A stretch of 64,000 bases of DNA from Ruminococcus flavefaciens MA2007 (GTDB taxonomy: Bacteria > Bacillota > Clostridia > Oscillospirales > Ruminococcaceae). Position 1 is the first letter of the stretch. Each line of letters begins with the position of its first letter. The stretch lies in assembly GCF_000621845.1 (NCBI RefSeq), contig NZ_KK211355.1:186001-250000 (forward strand). The letters are read 5' to 3'. The notes beneath the pieces are model-generated. The model was not told the DNA's origin and made no database searches. It saw nothing but the letters and a program-made list of their open reading frames with translations. This document shows, one piece after another, positions 1-10,600 of the stretch. The position numbers and the translations under genes are program-made.

Positions 1-204
1 GAATATGTAATAACGAAAAAACAGTATGCCTTTTTCGATTTATGCCCTTTCCAAAATTTTTTTTGAGAAATTTTCAAAAAAGGTGAGAGTTCTTGCATTT
101 TCAAACGTCTAATAAGTGAACAGTAAAAATAACAGGCTATCTGTTTCCCCGAAAGGGTTCTGCACAGCAGACTGCCGTTTATTTACAAAAAAGGAGGGTT
201 TACT

Positions 205-2769
205 ATGAATAAAAGGAAAATACTGACGTTCATCACAGCACTGACGATGAGTCTGACATCTCTGTCATTCACCCCTGCATATGTGGTTGCGGAGGACAGT
301 ACCGCAGCAGTTTCAGGCACTGAAACCAACGTGGTAAAGAAAAAAGGCGATATTGCGTTCAATATTTCTGCCGATTTACCAAGTATGTACACAGGCGACG
401 AGCCGAATTTAGATGACTGCGTTCTCTGGGTAAAGACCTACGACAACATGGGATATTCTTCGATACTGCACGATATCGGCAGCTTCACAGTGGACTCGGG
501 ACGTTATTCAGACCTGTACACCATCGACACAAGTGAGGTGGATAACACACAGGAAGGCAAATATCTGGTAACTCTTAAACCCAAAGCAGGTGCTTCTTTC
601 AGAGAAACTTCTGAATATGACACGACCTTTGACATAACCATGCAAGGAAAAGAATCCTATAGCTATATAATGGTATATGACAAGGATAGAATCAAGGATA
701 CTCCGATATATCTGCGATTCTACACAGAGGATATTGAAATTACCCGCGGTCTGGGCATGGGTATAGAGCTTTGCGGCGCAATGGCTTCTGATGTAAGATA
801 TGAAATTGAGGACGAGACCATAGCAAAGGTCAGTGAAAACTCAGGTTCAAAATATCTTTTCCTTGAAGCTCTGAAAGAGGGTGAGACTACCGTCAATGTT
901 TACACCTCCGACGGCAGAACCACGAGCGAAAAGATAAGAGTTACTCCTCAGTCAGCTACAACTGTGACACAGACTCCGCCCGTAACTACTACAACTACTT
1001 TAGCAGACCCCAACGCTACCACCACCCGTCAAACTACAACTACTATAGCAACAGTTTACAAATGGTGGTACGATTACTCGTCCTATACCACGACAACGGC
1101 GGTATATACAATGCCTGCGACCACAACCACTGCTATAGGATGCTGGGCGCCTAAAATAGAGTTTGATACCTCTCCTATGGAAATAGGCGAGGTGCGTGAG
1201 GGACGCTTCTACAATCCCGAGACAAAAAGGACCGAAAACGGCGCGGTACATACCACCAGCAATAACATCAAGGTAGAGTATACCAAGGGCAGTGATACCT
1301 TTAAGGTGACTGCATTGAAGGCAGGAAGTGCAAATATCAGCTTTTATGAAAAGGAATGTGCACTTTCGGGTTCTCTGAACATTACTGTATCGGGCGAGCC
1401 TGAACCGCCTGTAAGCCAAACAACGACTCTGCCGACTGTAACAACTACGACAACTACAACTGATGTCATAGACCATAATGAATTAAACGTTGATTTTGCT
1501 CCTACAGTGGATTTTGAAACATCTGATATGAAGGTCGGCGAGACACGAAAGGGACGTTTCTATAATCCTATCTCCGAAAAGTCCACAGGCGGCAATATAA
1601 AGGCTTCGGACAATGTATCCGTTAAGGTGGAAAAGGACGGCAGCTTTGAGGTAACTGCTTTGAAGGCAGGTCCTGCGGGACTTGAAATAACCGACAATGA
1701 CTGTCCGTTCACAGGCTCTGTGTACTTTAATGTTGTTGAAGTAAGTAAGATGAAAGGCGATTCCAACTGCGACGGTCAAATGGATATGTCGGACGTAGTC
1801 CTCATTATGCAGGCTCTTGCTAATCCGAATAAATATGGCGAAAACGGTACAGCAAAGGTTCATCTTACAGCGCAGGGCAAGGAAAACGCCGATATGGACG
1901 GCAACGGTCTTACTGTAGGCGACGCTCAGAAGATACAGCTGAAGCTTCTCGGTCTCGATGATGACAGCGAGCCTTTAACTCCTTTAGCACAGGCTGTAGG
2001 CGTTGATACAACAGACGAAGCAATAAAGCTTATCAGAAGCTATGACCTTAACGACTACAATGTAAACGCCCGCGAGACCATGAAGCAGATGTTCGAGAGC
2101 TTCAAAAAGGACGGCTTTATCTATCGCTTTGCCGAAGTCACAGGCGATGACGCAGTAAAGCTCCGCGACGACTATGTAAATCCGCCTGTCTTGCTCGGTC
2201 CTTATGCGAATTTTGAGGATATCGGTATTCTCTATCATGTAAAGGCATATGACATGAACTATCAGTTATACTACTTCAACAGAGGCAATGATTACGCAGG
2301 TCAGTCTATGGCTGGTTATATCAAGAACCGCTTTGGCTTTAATGTAACAAAGGTCATCGACGATAAATATTTTATCTTCGACAGCAGCAAGGACGGTCAG
2401 AACGATATCAGCGTGATTTTCGCTTTAGACGACGGACATTACTGCAAGGTAAGATGTTTCGGCTCAGAAGCAGAGCTTATGAAGCTTGCAAAGTCGCTGA
2501 AAAGCGTGAAGCTCCCTCTCGGTGAGAAAAAGATAACCGACCTTAACGACGTAAACGCTCTTCTGATTGCCTATGAGACAGAGCACAAGCTCCCTGTTTC
2601 CATGATTACATCAATCAGTCAGGGTGACAAGCAGGTTTATGTATATCTGGGCACATTTGATATCAAAGAGCAGGAAAAGGTCATTGAACAGATGAAGAAC
2701 TATATGAAGTTCATGAACATCGACGAGGAACTTGTATGTTTTGCAATTCCTCAGATCGTTGCAGACTGA
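205..2769 (+). CDS. Secreted Ig-like protein with an internal dockerin
   Basis: An 854-residue exported protein, probably attached to a cellulosome or the cell surface. It has a signal peptide (about residues 1-29), an N-terminal Ig-like (BIG2-like) region, two Thr-rich linkers, and two tandem copies of an 80-residue Ig-like module (about 315-398 and 432-513; both carry G-R-F-Y-N-P and V-T-A-L-K-A-G). A type I dockerin follows at about 516-590 with two Asp-rich calcium loops. The final 260 residues are not recognised. A dockerin in the middle rather than at the end of the chain is unusual. AAGGAGGG lies 6 bases before the ATG and supports this start. The upstream 204 bases show no clear consensus promoter. 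The gene is convergent with the GH9 cellulase and shares its terminator. No catalytic motif was found, so a structural or carbohydrate-binding role is only inferred. Confidence 0.8.
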   Translation: MNKRKILTFITALTMSLTSLSFTPAYVVAEDSTAAVSGTETNVVKKKGDIAFNISADLPSMYTGDEPNLDDCVLWVKTYDNMGYSSILHDIGSFTVDSGRYSDLYTIDTSEVDNTQEGKYLVTLKPKAGASFRETSEYDTTFDITMQGKESYSYIMVYDKDRIKDTPIYLRFYTEDIEITRGLGMGIELCGAMASDVRYEIEDETIAKVSENSGSKYLFLEALKEGETTVNVYTSDGRTTSEKIRVTPQSATTVTQTPPVTTTTTLADPNATTTRQTTTTIATVYKWWYDYSSYTTTTAVYTMPATTTTAIGCWAPKIEFDTSPMEIGEVREGRFYNPETKRTENGAVHTTSNNIKVEYTKGSDTFKVTALKAGSANISFYEKECALSGSLNITVSGEPEPPVSQTTTLPTVTTTTTTTDVIDHNELNVDFAPTVDFETSDMKVGETRKGRFYNPISEKSTGGNIKASDNVSVKVEKDGSFEVTALKAGPAGLEITDNDCPFTGSVYFNVVEVSKMKGDSNCDGQMDMSDVVLIMQALANPNKYGENGTAKVHLTAQGKENADMDGNGLTVGDAQKIQLKLLGLDDDSEPLTPLAQAVGVDTTDEAIKLIRSYDLNDYNVNARETMKQMFESFKKDGFIYRFAEVTGDDAVKLRDDYVNPPVLLGPYANFEDIGILYHVKAYDMNYQLYYFNRGNDYAGQSMAGYIKNRFGFNVTKVIDDKYFIFDSSKDGQNDISVIFALDDGHYCKVRCFGSEAELMKLAKSLKSVKLPLGEKKITDLNDVNALLIAYETEHKLPVSMITSISQGDKQVYVYLGTFDIKEQEKVIEQMKNYMKFMNIDEELVCFAIPQIVAD

Positions 2770-2808
2770 AAGAAAACATGATAAATATAGAAGATAAAAC
2801 AGAGAAAG

Positions 2809-2837
2809 AAGAAAGGCTCCCAATGGGAGCCTTTCTT
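2809..2837. terminator. Bidirectional intrinsic terminator
   Basis: A 13-bp perfect stem (2809-2821 with 2825-2837) with a 3-base loop lies between the two convergent genes. It probably terminates both. Confidence 0.85.
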
Positions 2838-2862
2838 CGTAATGTTATGTTTTTTCGTTATA

Positions 2863-5223
2863 TCAGCCCTGCTTGATAAGGAGCTTTCTAAGCAGTATCT
2901 CGTCGTACAGGTCTACATTCTTGTCGCCGTTGAAGTCGAACTGGTCAGCGGCTTCTTTTGAACTGAAAGGCGAAACGCCGAGTATCATCTTGCGGAGCCT
3001 TACAAGCTGTGCAACCTTGTATACCTTGGCAGGCTTTGTGCCGTCGGGCTCAGTGCCGCCTACAAGCTTGCCGTCTGCGTAAACGCAAACGTTGTCACAG
3101 CGCTGTGCAAGCTCAACGCCGCTTACGATGTTGTCGTAGTCCTCGCCGACTTCGTCAAGGTCTATCATGCCCTTTCGGCTCCAGTCGTTGGAGGAATCCC
3201 ACTTCTCACCGAAGTAGTTGCCGATGATGAGCTGATACTTCTTGTTGGAGTTTGCAACTGCATAGTCAGGCCACGATATCTCGATGTAGTAGATATCGTC
3301 CTTGAACTGCTTTGGCTGTGAGAGCACAGCGGACTTGTCAGTCACCTCGGTCTCAACCTGGTCGTATGTCTTTTGCAGTACGAAACTGCCGGGGATAGTC
3401 TTGTTCTCGAATTCCTCAATGCTGAAATAGTAGCGTACAGACAGGTCAGTGTGTGGCTCAAGGCAGTTCGTATTCACGAAGAATGTCAGCTTTGTAACGC
3501 CTGAGCCTGTAGCCTCGGGAGCTTCGGAGCAATAGCCCGATACCCAGAAATCATCGCCTGAGAAGAGCTGTGAGTCGTCCTGTTTTTCGGCAGGAGGGAA
3601 GTTCTCCTCGGGCTTCATGGTCTTGTCGCCCTTGTAGAGGTAAAGACCTGCCGCCGCGCCTACGATAGCCGCATTGTAGTCGATAGTTACCTCGTTGTAG
3701 ATCCAGTCCTTGGTAACGTCGTTGTGCTGGTCGTCGCCGTCGGGACCGCCTGCAAGAGCGCCGTAGAGAACGTGCTTGTGCTCGGCAGGGTCCTCAGCCA
3801 TTGTAAGTCCCGAAGCCGCACGGTGGTGGGGATATTTGACGGAGTTCTCGCCGTAGCCTACAACATAGCTTCTGCCAAGAGGGTTATCGCCGATGATGTA
3901 TTCCATTTGTCCCAGAGCCCAGTCCGAGAATGCATAGTCGGGGTTCTTGTCGTTGTACTTGTCCTTGCCCTTGTTGTATTTGTCGTATACCAGAGCCGTG
4001 AACTGTACCGCAGTGTTGTATCTTGCACTGCCCCATGTATCGAGGTAGAAGTAGCCAGCAGGAGTTATCTTGCCCTTTTTGCCCTCCATAACAGTGTTTA
4101 TAGCCTTGGCTTCCATTTTCCAGAAGTCAAGGACTTCATACTGACCTCTGCCGATAGCCACGCGAGTTTCCTCGCATACCTCGGGGTACATATCCTGAAT
4201 GCGTCCGAAGAGTATGCCAACGCCGTTCCACATATCGTTCCAGCAGAGAACGTATCCGGGAGGCGCATAGTAGTCGATGTATTTCTCGCAGGCTTCGAGG
4301 TAGTCATGGTCCTTTGTGATGAGGTAGAGCCAGCCTGCCGCGAAACAGAAGTCGTCCTCCCACTTGTTGGAGGTGTAGAAGCTCATAGGACCGTCGCCGC
4401 CTGCGCCGACTTTCTTCTCGTTCTTGTTTGCAAATTCAAAGAGCGCCTTTGCGTAGTCGAGACACTTCTCGGCGTACTCGGGGTCTGTGTCCTTGAAGTT
4501 GTAGTAGTTGATAGCCAGAGCCGCCGCGCTCTCCGATACGTCGTCGGTGGTGGGGAGCTCAGATGTGGCAAAGAATGCAGGACGTCCCATAGCGTCTATT
4601 TCGGGAGACTGCCAGTATTCATGGTCAACGCTTCCGTCGCCTACCTGATAGCAGAAGGCGAGAACGTCGCCGTTTTTGTCACGGAAGGTGCTCTTCATGA
4701 AGTAGTCGCAGAAGTAGCGGCATATGGTCTCGGCGTGAGCGTCCTGACCTGTTTCCTTGTAGGCATCGCGGAACTCATAGTAGCCCCATGACACAACAGA
4801 AGCCGCATAAGCCTCGGGAAGTCCGAACTTTACGTGGTCGCCTGCGTCGTGAAAACCGCCTGCAACGTCGATGAAGCCGTCACCGTCGAGATCGAGGATA
4901 TCCTTGTATTTTTCCATGAACGACTCGGGGAGATTAGTGCCGGAATGGTCGTCGTCAATGGGGTGCATAGGCACCTTTGCATCGTATACGTGGCAGTTTC
5001 CGCGCCATGAAAGGCGGTTGTTGTCGGCAACTCCCGTACCGCACATATTAGCGTCGTAGAAGTAGAGCGTGTATTGTAAAAGCTTAGCCCAGTTGTTCTC
5101 GGTCTCTTCGTAGTCGACAACATTGGGAGTAGCCTTGGCGAAAGCAGGCATAGCCGCCGCCGAAGCGGACACGGCAGTTACCGCCGCCGCAGTAAAAGCG
5201 GATAAGCGCTTGAATATCTTCAT
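2863..5223 (-). CDS. GH9 endoglucanase with C-terminal dockerin
   Basis: A secreted family 9 cellulase of 786 residues that hydrolyses beta-1,4-glucan and is delivered to the cellulosome through its dockerin. The order is signal peptide (1-29), GH9 catalytic domain with the DAGD motif at 126-129 and the late acid Glu in NEVTIDYN, a CBM3c-like beta region, and a C-terminal dockerin. Just before the catalytic Asp pair is a calcium-loop-like stretch, DLDGDGFID, inside the catalytic domain. The second dockerin repeat has an intact loop (DFNGDKNVDLYD) but the first has lost its Asp residues. The start was set at 5223, where AAAGGA precedes ATG. The open frame extends 47 codons upstream, but those codons lie mainly in an interspersed repeat and do not encode a signal peptide. 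The best promoter is at 5545-5573, giving a leader of about 315 bases. Confidence 0.93.
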   Translation of the reverse strand: MKIFKRLSAFTAAAVTAVSASAAAMPAFAKATPNVVDYEETENNWAKLLQYTLYFYDANMCGTGVADNNRLSWRGNCHVYDAKVPMHPIDDDHSGTNLPESFMEKYKDILDLDGDGFIDVAGGFHDAGDHVKFGLPEAYAASVVSWGYYEFRDAYKETGQDAHAETICRYFCDYFMKSTFRDKNGDVLAFCYQVGDGSVDHEYWQSPEIDAMGRPAFFATSELPTTDDVSESAAALAINYYNFKDTDPEYAEKCLDYAKALFEFANKNEKKVGAGGDGPMSFYTSNKWEDDFCFAAGWLYLITKDHDYLEACEKYIDYYAPPGYVLCWNDMWNGVGILFGRIQDMYPEVCEETRVAIGRGQYEVLDFWKMEAKAINTVMEGKKGKITPAGYFYLDTWGSARYNTAVQFTALVYDKYNKGKDKYNDKNPDYAFSDWALGQMEYIIGDNPLGRSYVVGYGENSVKYPHHRAASGLTMAEDPAEHKHVLYGALAGGPDGDDQHNDVTKDWIYNEVTIDYNAAIVGAAAGLYLYKGDKTMKPEENFPPAEKQDDSQLFSGDDFWVSGYCSEAPEATGSGVTKLTFFVNTNCLEPHTDLSVRYYFSIEEFENKTIPGSFVLQKTYDQVETEVTDKSAVLSQPKQFKDDIYYIEISWPDYAVANSNKKYQLIIGNYFGEKWDSSNDWSRKGMIDLDEVGEDYDNIVSGVELAQRCDNVCVYADGKLVGGTEPDGTKPAKVYKVAQLVRLRKMILGVSPFSSKEAADQFDFNGDKNVDLYDEILLRKLLIKQG

Positions 5224-5286
5224 AAACTCAGTCCTTTCTGTTGGATAGCCGTTAGCTTTGAGATTAAATAATGACTTGAAAAGCGC

Positions 5287-5527
5287 ATGAACGGGATTCC
5301 AAAGGGACTGTGTTCCTTTGGTCAGGTCAAGGGTGACTCCCCACAGGGTGGGGAGATGTCGCAACGCGACAGAGGGGACGGACCCGATTAGGGGGACAGC
5401 CCTTGTGGGGTGTGGGGCAAAGCCCCACAGTTACAAAGCGCTTCGCAAGGGGTGAATCCGAAAACAATCCAGTGAATTGTTTTCGGAGAGGGGACGCCTT
5501 GCAAGTGAAGGCGTCCCTTAACGGGCG
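5287..5527 (+). repeat. Mosaic hairpin repeat, copy A
   Basis: One of five long copies in this window (others near 23519, 33552, 37585 and 40069). It is a chain of hairpin modules: CCAAAGG/CCTTTGG, a CTCCCCA/TGGGGAG module, a GAAAACAATCC/TTGTTTTC module and a GGGACGCC/GGCGTCCC module. Copies A and B are nearly identical for about 230 bases. Here the repeat fills most of the 5' leader of the GH9 gene. Confidence 0.9.
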
Positions 5528-5544
5528 GGTAATTTCTATATTCC

Positions 5545-5573
5545 ATTTTATCCCATATCGGCGCAAATGTCAA
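5545..5573 (-). promoter_or_regulatory. Sigma-A promoter of the GH9 gene
   Basis: On the minus strand TTGACA, a 17-base spacer and TAAAAT precede the GH9 gene. The predicted transcript starts near 5538 and crosses repeat copy A before reaching the start codon. Confidence 0.65.
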
Positions 5574-5599
5574 CGCATAACTTGCGGACTTGGTTAAGT

Positions 5600-5709
5600 T
5601 ATCAGTTGAGAGCCCAGAATTGAGAGTTAAGGTGTCGCCCTGCGGCGACGGATAAAAAGTGTACAAAGCAAGCTTATAACTCTCAGCTCTGCACTCTCAA
5701 CTCTAAACT
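5600..5709. repeat. Low-complexity-arm palindromic repeat, copy 1
   Basis: Left arm made of GAGAGTT-like units, then a GTCGCC/GGCGAC hairpin, then a right arm that is the imperfect complement (CTCTCAACTCTAAAC). The same plan occurs at 29436-29556 and, with different arm sequence, at 37366-37487. Confidence 0.7.
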
Positions 5710-5744
5710 AAAACAACCATTTAGCTATGCTAAATGGTTGTTTT
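5710..5744 (-). terminator. Terminator overlapping the RyR-channel stop codon
   Basis: A 15-bp perfect stem (5710-5724 with 5730-5744) with a 5-base loop, followed on the minus strand by TTTTAGTTT. The stop codon of the channel-like gene forms part of the stem. Confidence 0.8.
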
Positions 5745-7685
5745 GTATCTCGCCATAAGCGACATAAGGTCGTATTTGCACATTTCGGGTTTGGTCTCCA
5801 TGAGTCTTTGCTGAGTTACAAGGCAGGGATTCCTGCGGAACTTGTCGCTCCGCTCGCCCGAGCGCCAGCCGATTGAAGCCATGTAACAGCACCAGCGGCG
5901 GTGCTCCAGTGAAGCCAGTCCATAGGCGAAACTGTCCTTTTTCAGCTTAGCGAGGACTTCCTCCTCACTGCCGTTCATCTGCCATGCAGTGCCCGTGTAC
6001 TTCATAAGGGAGCCGTTTCTGCCGATGAGCGATTCAAGCTTTTCACTGAGCTCCGCGCCGTTTTCTGCGGCAAGCTTTGGTATGATATCGTTCTTGACCT
6101 CATCGTGGTATGCGGCGGCTTTGCTCGATGAGCGGCGGAAAAGCCTCAGCCTGTTCCATTCCTGCTCGGGGTCTTCCTCGGAGTTGTCCGCAGTACCCGT
6201 TTCGTCGGCGGTAATGAGCTTGATATTGTTGTAGAAGTGGTTGTAATTCTTGGCGAGCTTGTCTATCTCGCGGTTGATTATCATGTCAAGAGTGATGACT
6301 ATGCTTCTGTCGTCAATGAGACTGACATCGGCAAGGGAGCTGTTTTCTGCGGAGATATAGCCTGCAAGACGTCTGTCGGTGTCCATTCGCATGAGAATAG
6401 GCAGTTTAAGTCCGCGCTCGTCAAAGAGCTCCTCAAGCTGTATCGCGCAGTGTATCGAAAGGTCGATATTTTCAAGGGCTATGACCGCATAGGTGTAGGG
6501 CTCGGCGTCGAGCTTCTCCCGTACAGTGTCGTAGAAGCTGATATGTGAGATGTTCAGCTCGTGGAAGTTTATCTCCAGAAGTCCGTCTGCGGCGCTGCTT
6601 TTCATTGTGACCTTGTCATCGGTGATATCAAAGGTGTCACGGCTGAGCTGATTGAGGAACACCGCCTTTTTCGCCTTGATATTGCTGTCGAAAACGTCGA
6701 TGATTATGCGGTTGCTCTCGTGTACTACGCCGAGATTCATAGCCTGCAATACCGCCTGCTGACCGAGCTGTCCGAAGCCTGCTACCAAGAGGTGAGCAGT
6801 CCAGTCCTTCAGCGGAGTATCCGTGCCGATGTATATGCTGTGGAGAGGGTGGTCGGAGTACATCTTGTGTATCTGCATTTCGGGAAGTCCCACTACCTCC
6901 AGATCGAAGTAAGCGTCTGTGCCTGCGGCGCTGTTGTAGTATTCCGCGATAAGCCTGCCTATGCCTTCTTCCTCGCACCTGCACGATACCTTTGCTCCCT
7001 GAGCAAGCCTTATCCTATCGTCGGAGTCCTTTTCGTTCAGGCGGAAAAGCTGTAACAGGGAGAAGTTCCGTATGGACGATGTCTCAAAGAGTATGATATT
7101 TGTGGCTGTTTCGATCCGTGTTTTGGCAAGAAGCGTCTGAAGCTCCGATTCTGCCGCTTTCAGCACGTCTGCGTAGTGCACCACATAGCCAGCCTTGTTG
7201 AGGCGGTATATCTCCTCGTTGTCGATAGACTCGGTAGTGACTATGTGTATGCAGGTCTTTTTCGGGTTTGACTTGTTGTTTTTCAGCATGGACTTGACGT
7301 CGCTGTTATAGCCGAAAACCACGATATGACGGCAGTTCTTGTCCCTGCGGAAGAATATGATAAAGCGGAGCAGGCGTTCCAGGAACTTGTAGATGAATGA
7401 AATAGTGCAGTAGGGGGCGGTGAATACCGCTATACAGTAGGCGTAGCCTATGACCTTGTTGAGCACTGAGGGATTCTCCTTCATAAATGCGACGGTGTCC
7501 TTGATAGTTACCGAAGTCTTGAAGCCGAATGCGTTGATACTGTTTTGCAGTACCAGCAGCACCTTGAAGAATGAATCGTATTTATTGTAGTATATGATAC
7601 CCTGTGCAGTTGCTATCAGGAATGACAGCACTGCCAGCAGGAATATCAGCCGCGTCGTATTCTTACGACCTTTGTTGTTGCCCAT
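5730..7685 (-). CDS. Two-TM double TrkA-N (RCK) protein with C-terminal RyR domain
   Basis: A 651-residue membrane protein. Two predicted membrane segments (about 12-32 and 78-98) are followed by a cytoplasmic tandem of Rossmann TrkA-N/RCK domains, the first beginning RHIVVFGYN near 120 and the second LLVAGFGQLGQ near 294. The C-terminus (about 580-640) has the spaced Trp/Arg/Gly pattern of a prokaryotic RyR domain (LEHRRW...IGWRSGERSD...NPCL). Two TM helices plus double RCK recall CASTOR/POLLUX-type ion channels, but no TVGYG-like selectivity filter is visible, so ion conduction is inferred. RCK domains of this type usually bind NAD(H), another nucleotide or an ion. The start is 12 bases after the TIR gene stop, behind GAAAGGA, so the two genes form an operon. 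The RyR assignment is by eye. Confidence 0.75.
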   Translation of the reverse strand: MGNNKGRKNTTRLIFLLAVLSFLIATAQGIIYYNKYDSFFKVLLVLQNSINAFGFKTSVTIKDTVAFMKENPSVLNKVIGYAYCIAVFTAPYCTISFIYKFLERLLRFIIFFRRDKNCRHIVVFGYNSDVKSMLKNNKSNPKKTCIHIVTTESIDNEEIYRLNKAGYVVHYADVLKAAESELQTLLAKTRIETATNIILFETSSIRNFSLLQLFRLNEKDSDDRIRLAQGAKVSCRCEEEGIGRLIAEYYNSAAGTDAYFDLEVVGLPEMQIHKMYSDHPLHSIYIGTDTPLKDWTAHLLVAGFGQLGQQAVLQAMNLGVVHESNRIIIDVFDSNIKAKKAVFLNQLSRDTFDITDDKVTMKSSAADGLLEINFHELNISHISFYDTVREKLDAEPYTYAVIALENIDLSIHCAIQLEELFDERGLKLPILMRMDTDRRLAGYISAENSSLADVSLIDDRSIVITLDMIINREIDKLAKNYNHFYNNIKLITADETGTADNSEEDPEQEWNRLRLFRRSSSKAAAYHDEVKNDIIPKLAAENGAELSEKLESLIGRNGSLMKYTGTAWQMNGSEEEVLAKLKKDSFAYGLASLEHRRWCCYMASIGWRSGERSDKFRRNPCLVTQQRLMETKPEMCKYDLMSLMARYKTTI

Positions 7686-7697
7686 TTGTCAGTCCTT

Positions 7698-10600
7698 TCA
7701 TGCCTCGCTCAGAGCCGTTAGATAGTCCTTTGCGGCGCTGAGAAGCTGCTGAGTGGTGTATATCGGGAAGAAACCTGCTTTGTTTTGACCATCGTCGCTG
7801 ATGAATACCGTATCAGCTTTTGCAGGAGCAGCGGCGAAATCGTCTATCCTGTAGCGGACAGTGAATCTTGAAGTATCCAGCAGCCATGCCTGTGACTTGT
7901 CCCATACGGCGTATACACGGCTGCTGTCAGCTGAGGGCTTTGTCTCAAAGAGAGCCGCTGAGGTGCTGTCTGATTCGTAGATATCGTTATCGTAATCGTT
8001 TTCAAAGTCAAGTCGGCAGCTTCTTCCTGTGAAGCCCTCTGCGTTCATTTCGTAAAGGTGAGAGTCGCGGCAGAGCACGGCGAATTTATCATCGCCGACT
8101 GCTGCGACGGATACAGGCTCCTGACTTGTGCCGTTAAGGGAAACTGTCGCCTTGCGAGGTCCCTTTTCGGCGTCAAAAAGACCAACTGTGCGGTCACTGA
8201 AAAGAACTCCCACGGTATTGTCATTCTGCCAGAAGATACGCTGTATATCGGGGCTTGTATCGCTTTCGGCGTTGAATTCAAGCTTTATATACTGACTTGA
8301 GGAGAAGTCGTGAACGATAAGGGCTGTTTTTCCCTCGTCGTCATCGCTGAGCTTAGCCAGCATAGCAGCCTTGCTGCCCGAAACAGCGCACAGCTCATCG
8401 ACTATTTCTTTGTCCATGAGGATAGAGTTTTCTTTCTTCTGCGCCCATGACTTGAAGCTGCCGTCAGTGGAAACGAACACTAAATTCCTGTTGGTGTCTG
8501 CAAGGTAATAAGCTCCGCCCTCAGCGGGGATAAGCTGGGAGCTTCCGCGCATAGTCGCAGGAGCGTCCTTGACATCGGTCACCTTGCCGTCAGCAGTGTT
8601 TATTATCATTATGCCGTCTTCAGTGGAGGTTCCCTTATATGCGTTCACTATGAGCTTGTCGCTGCCCACAAACGCAGCGGAGAGGGCTCTTCCGCCGTCG
8701 AGTTCAGTCACCTCGGTGCATGAGCCTGATGCTGTATCGTAAATGAACAGGTGGTTGGTGAGCTGACTTCCTGAATTATATTCACCGTTGGGGTAGTATA
8801 TGGATACAACAGCAGCCTTTGTGCCGTCGTCGGAAACTGCGAGTACATTGCGGTCATACATGAACTCTCCTGTGTCGATATCCGTGTATGATGAGTTCAT
8901 TTTAGGATACTGGATATAGGCGGTGTTGGAGTAATTCTCGGCGGTGACGTACTTGCCGAGACTGTAGCTGCAAAGGGATATCTTTGTTGCCATGGTCTGG
9001 ACTCTGTATGCGGACCTGTCGGACTCCTTGCCCGATATTAAGCTTTTAAGACTCATCGCGTATTCCTCGCCGCTGGCAAGAGTGAACATAACAAGTCCGT
9101 TCTGACTGAATGACGCGTCTATGATTTCACCGTCTATAGGGAGTGACTTTATGAGCTTGCCGTTTTCATAGTCCACAAAGGAGATAGTGCGGTTTGTGGT
9201 GACTGCAAGAACGTCATGCTCATAGCCTGTGGTCTTGGCAGGCATGAGGAACATCTTTCCCTTGTTCTGATAGTTGACAGGGAGAGAAGCAGTCCACTTC
9301 TTTTCCTTCATTTCCTTGTCATAGCGTGAGATATCAGTGGTGAGGTCAAATGCAATTACACTGCAAGCCGCTGTTACAGGCTCATCGTTGAAGAATTGCA
9401 GATAATTGGTGTTGATGCCTGTTTCAACGGGATAGTTCAGCTCGATACTGTTCCTGAGCTTGAGAGCGTGGTCTTTTATCTCATAGGCTCTCAGAGTATC
9501 GTCGTCAAAGGCGATATAAGCCACATTGCCGCGGACAGCCTTTATATCGAAGTTTATATATACACCGAATGACTTGCCGTCGAAGTCGAGCTTCAAGGTG
9601 TCTGACACCTTACCTGTTTCGCGGTCTATAATTTCAAGCAGGAGATTATCTCCCATAATAGATGTGCCGCCGGGAAGCACGTTGCTGTCATTGTACATAC
9701 GCAGAACGTACTCGTCGTCCACTATGAAGCTGTAGCAATGGTAAGCATTATCGGGCTTGGGAGACTTCCACTTTATCTCGCCTGTAGCGCCGTCAATGCG
9801 CCATATGGACTTGTCGGAGTTGGCGATATATACATCGCCGCCTGTGCCCTGCTCGTCCTCCTCAACGGAGTGTATGTAGTTGGTGTATATCTTATTGAAA
9901 ATCGAGCTGTTTTCATAGGTGATACTGCTGGGAGAGCTTGCATTATGGAAATAGGTGCCTGTTTTGTCAAGGCTTACGTCGAAATATGCTGTCAGCTCAT
10001 TGGAGCCGCTTGTTGAGGCAAATTCGCTGTCTGCTGCTGACAGCTTCTTGATGAGCTTTCCTGTCTCGGCGTCCCAGAAGTAGACTCCTGTAGCGTCCTT
10101 GGAAACTACGGACTTTCCGCCGCCCATGAATGAGAGCTGCTCAACGGCGCAGTCGTGCTTCAATGACAGCTGGGGCACCATTTGCGTATGTCTGAACATA
10201 CCCAGCTCACGGGAGAGGGCGTACTCCGCCTCGGGGAGCACGGGCTTTTCCTCGCCCTCTGAGGGCAGAGCCGCTACTGCCTTTTTTATGGCAGGTATAA
10301 GACTGCTCTCCTTGTAGAGGTTTTCGGACTCAACAGCAAGGTGTCCTGCGTTCTCAACGAGAAGCTCGCTGTTCTTGTTCTCTATCTCGATATTCTGTTC
10401 CTTTATCTGGTCGTTCTGCTTCTGTATCTGCTTGTTCTTGCCGTTAATGGTGACTGCCGAAGCAACGCTGATAATGGAAATAAGTGAGAGTATACCCGAA
10501 ACACCGCCGAAGATACGTCTTCTTCTGGCAGCCTCGCGGCGCTTCTCACGCTGGTACAGGTCGTTGAAATCGCAGCCCAGCAGGGGAGCGGCGATACGGA

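Noticed and set aside
3724..4791. Long plus-strand frame opposite the GH9 gene
   Set aside because: It is antisense to a clear GH9 domain, has no recognisable motif and no ribosome site.
5224..5364. 47-codon N-terminal extension of the GH9 protein
   Set aside because: It reads through repeat copy A and hides the signal peptide; a ribosome site and signal start at 5223 are better.
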